Shown: positions 10,934 to 21,969 of the stretch, one piece after another
Position numbering within the stretch: position 1 is the stretch's first letter
Layout: each line of letters begins with the position of its first letter
Origin: Telmatactis stephensoni
Taxonomy: Eukaryota; Cnidaria; Anthozoa; Actiniaria; Isophelliidae
Length of the DNA stretch: 64,000 bases
Reading direction: 5' to 3'
Assembly: GCA_029948255.1 (NCBI GenBank)
Contig: JALIZF010001537.1
Span: 186,001-250,000 of the forward strand
Made by a program: the position numbers and the translations under genes
Notes under the pieces: generated by a model
The model's database searches: none
What the model was told of the DNA's origin: nothing
What the model saw: only the letters and a program-made list of their open reading frames with translations

Positions 10934-13800
10934 GGTAATACGTCCATGTTCACATACACCAATGGGGAAAAATCCACAATAATTCTATACCGTCACTGCT
11001 ACTACACGTAATTGAACATCACTAGCCATCATCAGACGTTAGTATGCATCACTACATGTTATCATCCATCACTATCCATCACTCTCCATAACTATAAATC
11101 ATTATCCGTTACTAGCCATGATTATCCGTCACACGCATCACTAACCGTCACTACGCATCACTATCCGTCACTACGCATCACTATCCATCACCAGGCATCA
11201 CTATCCGTTACTAGGCATCGATATCCGTCACTATCCATCACTATCCGTCAATAGCCATCACTTTCCATCACTAGTCATCACTATCCATCACTATCCGTCA
11301 CTAGCTATCACTATCCGTCACTAGGCATCACTATCCGTCACTATCTATCACTTTCCATCATTACCCATTACTAGGCATCACTATACATCACTATCCATCA
11401 CTGGCCATCACTATACATAACTATCCATTACTAGCCATCACTACCTATCACTATACATCACTATCCATCACTTGCCATCACTATACATAACTATCCGTTA
11501 CTAGCCATCACTTTCAATCACTACCTATCACTATACATCACTATCCATCACTGGCCATCACTATACATAACTATCCGTTACTAGCCATCACTTTCCATCA
11601 CTACTTATCACTATACATCACTATACATCACTGGCCATCACTATACATAACTATCCGTTAATATACTAGCCATCACTTTCCATCACTACTTATCACTATA
11701 CATCACTATACATCACTGTCCATCACTATACATAACTATCCGTTACTAGCCATCACTATTCGTCACTAGCCATCACTTTCCATCACTACCTATCACTTTC
11801 CGTCATTATCCATCACTAGACATCACTATACATCACTGTCCATCACTAGCCATCACTTTCCATCACTACTTATCACTATACATCACTATCCATCACTGGC
11901 CATCACTATACATAACTATCCGTTACTAGCCATAACTTTCCATCACTACCTATCACTATCCATCACTATCCATCACTGGCCATCACTATACATAACTATC
12001 CGTTACTAGCCATCACTTTCCATCACTACTTATCACTATCCATCACTATCCATCACTGGCCATCACTATACATAACTATCCGTTACTAGCCATCACTTTC
12101 CATCATTACTTATCACTATACATCACTATCCATCACTGGCCATCACTATACATAACTATCCGTTAATATACTAGCCATCACTTTCCATCACTACTTAACA
12201 CTATACATCACTATCCATCACTGGCCATCACTATACATAACTATCCGTTACTAGCCATCACTTTCCATCACTACTTATCACTATCCATCACTATCCATCA
12301 CTGGCCATCACTATACATAACTATCCGTTACTAGCCATCACTTTCCATCACTACCTATCACTATACATCACTATCCATCACTGGCCATCACTATACATAA
12401 CTATCCATTACTAGCAATCACTTTCCATCACTACCTATCACTATACATCACTATCCATCACTGGCCATCACTTTACATAACTATCCGTTACTAGCCATCA
12501 CTTTCAATCACTACTTATCACTATACATCACTATCCATCACTGGCCATCACTATTCGTCACTAGCCATCACTTTCCATCACTACCTATCACTTTCCGTCA
12601 TTATCCATCACTAGACATCACTATACATCACTGTCCGTCACTATCCATTGTTAGCCATCACTATCCATCACTATCCATCACTAGCTATCACTATCCGTCA
12701 CTAGGCATCACTATCCGTCACTATCTATCACTTTCTATCATTACCCATTACTAGGCATCACTATACATCACTATCCATCACTGGCCATCACTATACATAA
12801 CTATCCGTTACTAGCCATCACTTTCCATCACTATCCGGTATTAGCAACTAGTAGCTATCACTAGGCATCACTATCCATCACCAGGCTTCACTATCCGTCA
12901 CTACCTATCACTATCCATCACTAGCCATCACAGACATGACTGGCCATCACTACCTATCACTTTCCATCATTATCCGTCACTTGGCATGACTATCCATCAC
13001 TAGCAATAACTATCCGTTACTAGCCATTACTAGCTATCACTAGGCATCACTATTCGTCACCAGGCATCACTATCCGTCATTCCCTATCACTAGCCATAAC
13101 TATCCGTTATTAGCCATCACTACCTATCACTTTCCATCATCATCCATCACTACCCATCACTAGGCATCACTATCCATCACTATCCATCACTATCCATCAC
13201 TGTCCGTCTCTAGGCATCACTATCCGTAACTTGCCATTACTAGCTATCACTAGGCATCACTATCCATCACCAGGCATCACTAGCCATCACTTTCCATCGC
13301 TTGCCATCACCATCAGTCACTAGCCGTTACTAGCCATCACTATCCGTTATTAGCCATCACTATCCATTATTAGCCGTTACTAGCTATCACTAGGCATCAC
13401 TATCCGTCACCAGGCTGCACTATCCGTCACTACCTATTACTATCCGTCACTAGGCATCACTATACATCACTATCTGTCACTAGCCATCACTTTCCATCAC
13501 TTGCCGTCACCATCAGTCACTAGCCATCACTATCCGTTATTTGCCAACACTATCCGTTATTAGCCATCACTATCCGTTATTTAGAGGTTAACGCACTCAG
13601 CGAGTGAATTATCGGGATTTATATTCACGAGTTTGCTAACAATGAACGAGAAATTTTAAATACTGTACGAGGCGTTAGCCGTCACTAGCCATCACCGACA
13701 TGACTGGCCATCACTATACATAGCTATCAATCATCCGTTAGCCATTTCTATTTGTCACTTCCCAACACTATTCGTCACTAGCCGGCACTACAGTTAGGCA
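10934..13800 (+). repeat. Left inverted-terminal satellite array of the giant element
   Basis: About 80 bp of unique terminal sequence is followed, from about 11015, by hundreds of 10-bp units of the type CACTATCCAT, CACTAGCCAT and CACTATCCGT. They keep a strict 10-bp register for most of 11,040-13,570. A higher-order repeat of eight units (80 bp, beginning CTGGCCATCA CTATACATAA) recurs many times between about 11,400 and 12,540. The array ends around 13,570, with degenerate units again at 13,675-13,800. Open frames here are repeat artefacts. Confidence 0.95.
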
Positions 13801-14316
13801 TGTTCCATTCTCTGTCTATTCATATTAGTTTCGTTTTTCACTAATCGAAGCAAAGGCAAATCTCGAAGTTTAGTCGATTTTTGAGAACAACTACGTATGT
13901 GTGGCAGTGGTATATAAATCGACGGCGTATGTTTAGATATTTTTGTAACAACAACTATTTAGTTCTGAATTTTCATTGGTTGTTCATTTATCATATTGTA
14001 ACAATTTAATTTAGCATTTCGTAGCTCTAGTAATAAACTATCTATATATCTACTCTGTTAAAAGATAGCTTCTAAGGTAGCCAAGTTTGCAATGTTGCCT
14101 TTCGCCCTTTTTTTGAAATTCATGATTAGATAAACAATACTAATAGCTGCCATCAAATGAATTACGTATTATTTTATGGGAAACACCGCAAAATAGCATG
14201 ACAGACCATGACAAATGCAGGACAGACTAATGACAACAAATGACAATAAATTAACAAGAAAACACCGCCAACCTCTGGTTCCCCGGACACCAATAATATA
14301 AAAATTAGGTACTACC
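13801..14316. other. Interior of the giant element, no gene seen
   Basis: AT-rich sequence with stops in all frames and no recognisable repeat boundary. Confidence 0.5.
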
Positions 14317-16349
14317 TAATAGCGGAGCTCCCATTTTTAAAAATAAATAATAATTTTAAATACTTTGTTTTTGACGTTTTTGATTCAAATGAATTGGGCT
14401 TCCTGTGGTAATAGGCAAACAAAGATTGCATTTTGTTGTAAAAGTTGAAATAAAGATATTTATAGATCAAGCTTTATAGCATTTGCTTTAGGGTTTGAAA
14501 AAACTATTGCCCTTCAGTCTCCTGAGAATTATATGGCTTTCAAGCCATATAGTCACCACAGTGATATTTATTCAGATTCAGTCAGATTTTATAATTGACT
14601 TTGTAGTAGTGGTGGTTCATAATTCTCAGAAATAGAATGCAAAAATCCCTCACTCAAACTAATTTCATTCACATAAATACTGAACCTGATTTCAACATCC
14701 CTCAATTAAACAATTAGACATTGCAGAATATTATATTTAGATTTTTCTGTCTTGACAGTATTGTGACATCTTGTTTTTGTACTATGTAGAATAGAATGAC
14801 ACAGATAAATAGTTGTCTTTACACGAAACAAGAATTCTCTCTTCCAGGTTACACTAATCATGACTTTAGATGAAATTGTAAAACAACTCAAAACAACTAC
14901 TACCTAAAAGCAGAGCTCCAATTTCAATTTTAATATTCTGTGGCTTCCTGTGGTAATTGAAAAATTTGAAATGAAGATTATTTTAAAAAGCATTTTTAAA
15001 ATAAGTTGTGGTTTTGGTTTATATATTGTATGGGCTTGTAAACTCAGTGACCTTAATATTACAGTAAATTTTAATATTCAGATTCACTGTCAGATTTCAT
15101 AATTGACTTTGTAGTGGTTCATAATTTTCAGAAATAGAAAGCAAAAATCTCCAAAACCTTTTTTAGATATTTGATACAAGTAATTAAACCTTCTCAACAT
15201 CCTGGATATTACAGAACAACATATCTTAATTTGTCTGTCTTCACTATATTGTGACATCTTGTTTTTTTCTGGTTCAGTGTTGTTGTTGTTTTGCTTTGTT
15301 TTTTAATGTAGAATAGAATGGCACAATACTTGTCTCTTCCAGATTACACTGATAATACAATTTAAGCTTAAAGTGATTATAAGAACAGCTACTTGAAATA
15401 AATAACAAGAAATTAAGCATTTTCAATTTGCATTTAAGGTCTCATAGGGCTCATTGAGAAACTTCATGCTTAAGCTTAATGGTAAAACAGCTCTAGTTTG
15501 CATGCAAAATTCCTTCTTTTTTTCCTGTCAATTTTTTCATTAAATTACAGACCCAAACTTGAGCTGTATTTTATACACATTAGTGGGGTTGAAATAAGTT
15601 CAAAATCAATTTTTTGCTAATTTTATTTTTAAAAGTAGTGCAAAACGTTCACCGTAAAACAAAATGTCATTGTCATGCCTGTACTTGAGTGTTTGTTTAA
15701 ACTTGGCCATAGTTCAGCGTGCATAAACGTATATTTTTATAAGTCATCAATCCCAAATAAAAGATAAATGATCAAATCAGTATAGGTACAAGAGACTTTT
15801 TGACATCATCTTTTGGCCAGGGTCTTTACCTTGAAGTGCCTTCCTTGTTGTCTTTAGAAGCTAAGCATAGTCCTCGTTTCATGTTCAATGCAGACGATTC
15901 TTGATTTCCAACTACTGACTGAGATTTTTAAGCAGCTTTACTGAAGGCATAGACTTCACGAAACGAAGAATACACGATCCTCAATGACTGATTCATTATG
16001 AGAAGTTTTTTGAAGCTACAAATCCAACTAAGTAAAAAGCTGTCCAACTTTGAAAATGTTCTCTGTGTCCTCTCGTCTCTCGAGCATGTTCTCTCGTCTT
16101 TCGAGCAGCTTTTGAAACGACACCGGGCTCGAAAAAAAATTCAAAGGTACGTTGTTTTCGCTTCAACCCGTCAAAATTGGCACAGATTAATGATCATGAA
16201 AATCTCTAAATTTTTACGAGGTTTCGAGAATAATCTTTTTAAGTTTTGCAAGTTAAAACTGCAGGGAAACTTGTAAATTTTCAGTTTTCAAAGTGTCAGC
16301 GCGCGTCAAGTTGGCGCCAAAAATCAATCAGCCAATCAGCATCGCGATG

Positions 16350-16412
16350 TACACGGACGTATGTACGGACGTATGTATGTATGTATGTATGTATGTATGT
16401 ACGGACGGACGT
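16350..16412. repeat. (GTAT)n / GTACGGAC microsatellite
   Basis: GTAC-GGAC and seven to eight GTAT repeats occur within the right half of the 2.2-kb repeat. They are mostly missing from the second copy (near 27,605-27,635), so this tract varies in length between copies. Confidence 0.8.
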
Positions 16413-16488
16413 ACAGCCGTTGGGCTCCCTGTGTGTCCATGAAAAATCAACTCGATGGGTTACCATTTTTTCTTAGGTATGGTGCTCC

Positions 16489-16517
16489 GCTCGCGCGGGC
16501 CTTCGGCCCGCGCGGGA
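16489..16517. repeat. GC-rich perfect palindrome at the repeat's right end
   Basis: CGCGCGGGCC, a short TTC loop and GGCCCGCGCG form a very stable hairpin in an otherwise AT-rich region. Copy B lacks one half of this palindrome (GCTCGCGCGGGAGCTCC), as if it had been deleted by replication slippage. Confidence 0.7.
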
Positions 16518-16531
16518 GCTCCGCTATTAAA

Positions 16532-17217
16532 ACAATACAATAATAAAACATTTAAAATCAAAACAATACAATACAGTATAAAAGCAATACGATAAAATAT
16601 TTGAACATAAAAACCGCACATTGCAACGTTTAGCTTATTAGGCATGCATTGCAACACGTACCGCATCTTTCCCGGAACTTTTCAGCCATTCAGCACCGCA
16701 ACAACCGGGCAAACACCACAAGTCCTTAAACCATACATAATGTTGGACTATCGTGCTAAATGTATGTGGAGCAAGAAAACCAAAATATAATTAGTTTGAT
16801 GTTTTGAAACGGTTTTTGTTCACAAATCTAACATCACATTTTGGTCAATTTACGCATCACGTGCACGCGCTGCCAAATTATGTCAATTCTCGAATTACGG
16901 GCCAATCACGATCAAATCACGGAAACCTATTTTCCCGTCTTTTTCAAGATGCGTATATTAATTCATACGGAATGTAACTGTTGTCAGGTTGCAAGTCGCA
17001 CGATTGGAAATTTGCTTGTTAATTAAAATCACGGACTAATTATAATTTTAGCCTGAATCACGCATCAAGTGAATTTGATTTTAGTTCAGAATCATCAACT
17101 TTTATTGACCGAACAATAGACCTTGGATGGCTACCCTGACAATGCTCCTAAGTAATAATTCGCGCGCTTGATACACGCGACTCTAGGCAGTTTGTTACAT
17201 CCGCCATGCTGACGGGT
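16532..17217. other. Interior of the giant element, no gene seen
   Basis: Short ambiguous frames only. 16,540-16,610 is an AATACAA-rich low-complexity tract. Confidence 0.4.
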
Positions 17218-18304
17218 CAGGGTGGCCCAGGGTTAAAGCGTAACGCGTGATTCGGCCTAAATTAAGTGCGTGAATCGTGAAAATAGCAAAATTTATTGTG
17301 TGATTCGTGAATTCCATGTTCATTGTGACGCGTGATTCCCATTTTAAAATGTACGTGATTTGTGAATGATTCGAAGTCGTGACAAATAAAAAATTTAAGA
17401 TAAAGCTCTGGGGTTATTAGAGACTGAGATCAAATTCCCGTTTCAATGCACAATTTCAGCTGAGCGGCTCGCGCTTTGCGCTCGCCATAACAGGCATGCA
17501 GTTTGGGAATGGCAAGTAGCACAAATCCTTCTTGGGTAATGCTAATATGCGCTGCAAGAGGTTCCCATGTCCTTGGGAAAGCAATCTCTGTAATTATCTA
17601 TAATTTATTTTTCACTGAGCGGTTCGCTCCTTATATACGCCCGCTTTTTAAACAATGCAGGCTAAATAATCTTAACAGATTAGTCTTTATTCTCGAGTAA
17701 TGCTCATATGAGGCTTTACAAAAGCATCCACCGTCTATATATGAGAAAGTGCAGGAGTGAGTCGTTAAGATCACCTGTAGCTCAATTTTTGATGAGCGAC
17801 TCGCTCTCCGCGCTTGCAACTTGATGAGTACTATCATATTCTGTCTTTACAACTCTTTCATTAGCACAATTCCAATTCCATTCCCGTGCTCAATATACAG
17901 ATTTCAGAGAGGAGTCTTGTACAATTTTAAACACTTTACAAACGTAAGAGCTCATTGTTGTTCCTTCTTTCTGGCTGGATTGTCGATTCACAAAGAAAAA
18001 TTTAATGTACCCCTCAGTCACAAGTTATTGAATTCATTGTTCCTTTGACATCGTTCTGTGACATCAGAGGCCTTTAAGAAAGGCCTTGTCACAATATGAT
18101 TTGCCTATATATGTAAAATTAAATATAAATCATCATTCAAAGCAAACAAAAATCTGCACGTAGAAATGCTGGAAAGCGAGATTTTTTACGTTTATTTTAG
18201 TTGAAATTTGTGATTCTTGAATTTGAGATAAAATTGTACGTGACGCGTGAATGTTGGAAATATCGATACGTGAAACGTGATGCCGACCCCCCTGGGCCAC
18301 CCTG
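17218..18304. mobile_element. Nonautonomous DNA element with CAGGGTGGCCCAGGG ends
   Basis: CAGGGTGGCCCAGGG at 17218-17232 is repeated exactly, inverted, at 18290-18304. The next bases pair only weakly. CAGGG ends are common in hAT-type elements, which suggests but does not prove that class. The flanks are similar (GACGGGT left, GCGGGTC right) but do not give a clean target duplication. The 1.09-kb interior has no transposase and contains many GTGATTCGTGAA- and ACGCGTGA-like motifs in both orientations. Confidence 0.6.
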
Positions 18305-18737
18305 GCGGGTCTCCCACAACTGTAGAACAATGGATCCTCTGTACGGACAGTTTTGTCTTATATTCACTTGCCCATAACTCTTCGAATAAACACGATTTGG
18401 CTTTACAATTTGACCAATTAGTGTGTATTTGAATGTATATACTGCTATGGATGTCTTGGAAGCAAAATATGCTTTGCAAATGCTTTAAAGGCTTTCGAGT
18501 TTGATACCACGCTTTGCCTCATACTGTGGTCATGAGTTAGGTCACGGATTGCCTGGAAGATGTCTTTCAAGTATAGGTCTAAACGGTCCAGTTAAATGCA
18601 ACCACGCGGTGACATTATAAGTTGCTACCGTTTGATTGGTTCTCGAACTGGCACTGTTTGGAGTGTTCCTCGTATACGACCTAGCTGTAGATCATTCTTC
18701 TTTGATGCTTTCAAACGAACAGTCAAGTCTATGAAAT

Positions 18738-20626
18738 ATGGCGACTCAGAGCAACTCAGAGCTGACTTCCGAGGCAGCGGAGGAGAGAGTCGAAGAGGTA
18801 GACCCGTTTAAGCTCATAAAAAGAGATGGAGTGCTCGGCTTTGAACGAGCGAAAGAGTTCGAAGCCGTCACTAATTTTGATGTGGACGTTAGCGGGTATG
18901 TTGGCCATGATGGCCATATTGCCGGCTACATACTAAACATTCAACTGGCCGTAACAGACCCTCTCGAGGCAGTCTCCAATAATTCAATGTAAGTTTGTCT
19001 AGCTAGCTTATCCTGTCACAGTGACACTTATTTTCTAAAAATACATGTAACTGGTTATGAAAGAAACGCACACTTTGCGTCTATGCGTAAATACCCAGCT
19101 TTGAACCACAAGTTGAATATATTCATAATTCGGCCCGCCCGTGAGTGCCTATATAAACTGAACCCGAGTTTGCTGTATGTCAGTCATATCATATAAATGA
19201 TTATGCTATTAAAATATCTAAATCTGAGAATTAGAAAATAACCTTTGAGATCGAGCTTTTATGTCGGTTCTTTAGTTCGGGTTCGGGTAGCTCAGGTTGC
19301 AACTCCTCATGGTTTTTGGCGGGACATTGTGGTTAGTTGACACAGGAAGGCCAGTCAGCACAGTATCTGCGTCTACAGAATTTTGCTCCAGCGGTTGTAT
19401 AGTGATAATAGACTCTATTTGTTTTGTGCAGTTGAACCGAAATATAAAATTTAAATGTGGCCTACTTACATTGCGATGTAATGTTTTATTTAGGGCCATC
19501 TATTTAACAAACAAACAGTTAGGGAATCAGGTCGCCATTGTTAAAGCGTTAACATCAAGCTCCCAAGCAGTGTGGTGTGCCCAGAGTAAAGAAATTTACT
19601 TACCACAGTTTGTCTACAAACTATGCAGCTCCTACATACAAGGACCTAACCCCAGACGGTTATTACTGGTCAAGGTATTTAAGCATAACATTATTCATAT
19701 TACTTAAGCAAGAACAGACATTTTAAGATTTCCTATAATGGAAATTCGCTGCTGAGAGGCCCACACAGACGTTTCGGACACTCGAAACGTCAGAAATGTA
19801 GGGTGGGTCTCTGTCTGTAAGGAATTAGAGGTTTTTATATGCTATCCCTTTTCATCATGAATCATTTCATTACAAAAACAAGAGCAAAATAAAATTTTCA
19901 TTGAATCGCTTTTTATAGGCATTTTTGAGGAAATATATGTTTTGTATAAATTTAGGAATATAAACAATTAAGCTTAAATTGACCTTTATTGACTTATTTT
20001 TACAAAATTGTACACGTTGTTTCATCTTTTTTCATGCGGAATTCTTGTTTGCTGTATAGATCAAATAATCTTAGACTTATTTAGTAATTGTACAATTAGT
20101 AAATTGTTTACCCTGGAAACAGGACTTTGATATAGTATACTCATAGAGTAGCCTGCGTCACATCTGGACTTTTCTTCGGCTAACCAAAGAAAAGTGTGGA
20201 TATGATGCAGGCTAGTGTACAGAGATAGGGAATGCCTCTAGAAGTAATACAAGTTTGAAATTTCTTTAAGTCTCTTGTTTTAAATTTGATGTTTTTTTTA
20301 AATTCCTTTATTAGGACCTCTCTAAATTTCATTTGTACCTATTAAAAATCATCATTAATATTTGTTTATGCCAAATCTCCACCTCTTGTCTGCAACCCCT
20401 GCCCCACAAGGCTTTATTAGCATGGGAAGGTTAACTTTTGATTTGACAATTCTTTTTGCTCAATTCACTTCAAAGAATATAGGGAAGCAACCTGGAGGTG
20501 ATGCTTGGGTGTTTAACAAGGTGGTTCAAATGAATAAAGAAGGAGAAGAAATCCAGGCTGCTGACCAGAGGTATATTGTGATTGATGAAGAAGGACAGTT
20601 ACCTGTTATCAATGCAATATCAGGAG
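18738..20626 (+). CDS. Unrecognised spliced gene inside the giant element
   Basis: Exon 1 (18738-18988) starts MATQSNSELTSEAAEER and includes DPFKLIKRDGVLGFERA and FDVDVSGYVGHDGHIAGY. It ends in phase 2 at AAT|GTAAGT. Exon 2 (19494-19674) follows a TTTAG acceptor in the matching phase, reads AIYLTNKQLGNQVAIVKAL and CAQSKEIYLPQFVYKLCSSY, and ends AAG|GTATTT. A third coding block (about 20362-20626) reads SMGRLTFDLTILFAQ and QRYIVIDEEGQLPVINAIS, and ends GGAG|GTAAGT. Its 5' acceptor is not clear and an exon may be missing. I recognise no known domain. Its location makes it candidate cargo or an accessory gene of the element. Its 3' exon or exons may lie beyond the inserted gypsy element (a possible short one near 27770-27826). 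Confidence 0.45.
19755..19811. repeat. Imperfect hairpin in intron 2 of the unrecognised gene
   Basis: GACGTTTCG and CGAAACGTC pair perfectly around a 6-nt loop. The flanking GAGGCCCAC and GTGGGTCTC extend the stem after bulges. It is probably a short foldback element. Confidence 0.5.
20149..20214. repeat. Snap-back element, about 28-bp stem
   Basis: TAGCCTGCGTCACATCTGG followed by ACTTTTCTT pairs with AAAGAAAAGTGTGG and ATGATGCAGGCTA around a loop of about 9 nt. It is 66 bp in all. A foldback element or a structured RNA element is possible. Confidence 0.6.
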
Positions 20627-20916
20627 GTAAGTATATTATTTTATATATTTCACCAATCTACATGTATATTGACCTATTTTATTGAATTAAATTACAATAT
20701 TATGATTACTGAACTTTATATAGTATTTAAAAAACTCATTAATAATTCATAAGGCAAACATAATGAAAATCGCCACCGTGACGAGTGTCTTTATATCTGA
20801 TAAAGATTCGGCCTAATTTACATCAACTTTAACCTCGATTTTCTCCAAGATAAATGAAGATATTTTTGAATTTCTTTTAGAGAACTACTCTAATATGTGT
20901 TGGAGTTTTTTAAGCC

Positions 20917-21014
20917 GTATAAAGAACTCGAGATCGTGTTTTATCGGTATAAAGATCCTCGCCTACGGCTCGGATCTTTATATCCGATAAAACACTCTCT
21001 CTCGTTCTTTATAC
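20917..21014. repeat. Palindromic element, about 42-bp arms
   Basis: The left arm GTATAAAGAAC...GTTTTATCGG.TATAAAGATCC is repeated inverted on the right with about 5 mismatches, separated by CTCGCCTACGGCT. A related TTTATATCTGATAAAG fragment lies at about 20,790. A compact MITE is the likely nature. Confidence 0.65.
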
Positions 21015-21324
21015 TATACATAGTGTTGGTAGGGGATTGTCGCCCGGTACAACAGTCTGTTCTTACTACTAACAAACTCTAAGCGCACTTGATTATATAC
21101 ACATAGATATTTGCGCTATATAAATGCAAAAAATTCATTTTTTCATTTTAGTAGAATTTTATGAGTACACAATCTGATTGGTCAATTAACCATACTTTAT
21201 CAGAGCACAGATAATAGATGTGACTTCACAAGATCGTACTCTTGTAAAATTCTATTATATAAAGCAAGAAGATCATGTTCTTTACTCTGATGGAACACTC
21301 CTGAAGCCTATGGCTTGTGGTTAC

Positions 21325-21457
21325 TGTAGTGTACTTATGTAAGGTCAGCGGTTGACCATGTGAGTAGTGGAGCAATAAAGATGGCGGACGTCCCGAAGGA
21401 CTTGTTGTGAGTTTAATCTGTTTCAATCTCGTGGATACACCGGCCATCGGTACTACA
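21325..21457 (+). repeat. Gypsy 5' LTR
   Basis: 133 bp, TG...CA ends, near identical to 25623-25755. It includes a short AATAAAG and the string GATGGCGGACGTCCC. Confidence 0.9.
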
Positions 21458-21506
21458 TCTGGCGACGAGGAATAAAATTAAGTTGTTAAGAAGGCGTTGA
21501 CGAACG

Positions 21507-21969
21507 ATGGCGTCCTCAATATTAGAAACTGGAGGATTAAAACCGTTTGACGTACACAGTGACCCGAATAGTTTAGCACTGGAATGGAAGCGATGGCTTC
21601 GAAGTTTTCAACTTTATGCTGATGGAAAAGGACTGATTATATTTCCTGATAAAGATGACAACAAGATACAGCGGAGAGCTTTACTCCTCCATTCAGCAGG
21701 ACCCGACGTTCAAGATATTTTTATGTTTTACCAGATACTGGAGGACCGAAGGAATACGCAAAGGCAGAGAAGGCCCTGAATGATTATTTCGTGACCCAAG
21801 TAAATATTCCATACGAACGACATCAGTTCCGTGAAATGAGTCAGAAGAAGACGAAACCATTGATCAGTATGTAGTACGATTAAAGCGTAAAGCAGAAGCA
21901 TGCAGTTATGGCGATCAGACGAATGACCAGATCAGAGATCAGATAATATCAACGTGTCGTTCCAGTGAA
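21507..21969 (+). pseudogene. Gypsy gag, N-terminal part, frameshifted
   Basis: The frame starts MASSILETGGLKPFDVHSD about 50 bp after the 5' LTR and contains WKRWLRSFQLYADGKG, the usual capsid-like start of Ty3/gypsy Gag. It goes out of frame near 21,735; the next frame carries KEYAKAEKALNDYF. A second shift near 21,840 returns it to the frame of the main polyprotein. As written no full-length Gag can be made. Confidence 0.8.

Larger units (their letters stand above)
14317..16531. mobile_element. Nonautonomous TIR-bearing repeat, copy A (about 2.2 kb)
   Basis: The left end TAGCGGAGCTCCCATTTTT at about 14321 is matched inverted by GGGAGCTCCGCTATTAAA ending at about 16531. The first 500-600 bp are partly duplicated in tandem: 14317-14890 against 14890-15400, sharing CAGAAATAGAA and a CTACCTAA..GC.GAGCTCC start. 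No intact gene. A second copy of the right three quarters lies at 26075-27735. Confidence 0.6.

Noticed and set aside
11012..11254. 80-codon open frame in the left satellite
   Set aside because: Translation is a repeat of the decamer (HHQTL, ITTHHYPSL-type); a satellite artefact.
11015..13570. CRISPR-like array
   Set aside because: Units are contiguous 10-mers without unique spacers, in a eukaryotic context.
16350..16412. Coding sequence rich in Tyr-Val/Met-Cys-Val repeats
   Set aside because: Translation of the GTAT microsatellite in three frames.
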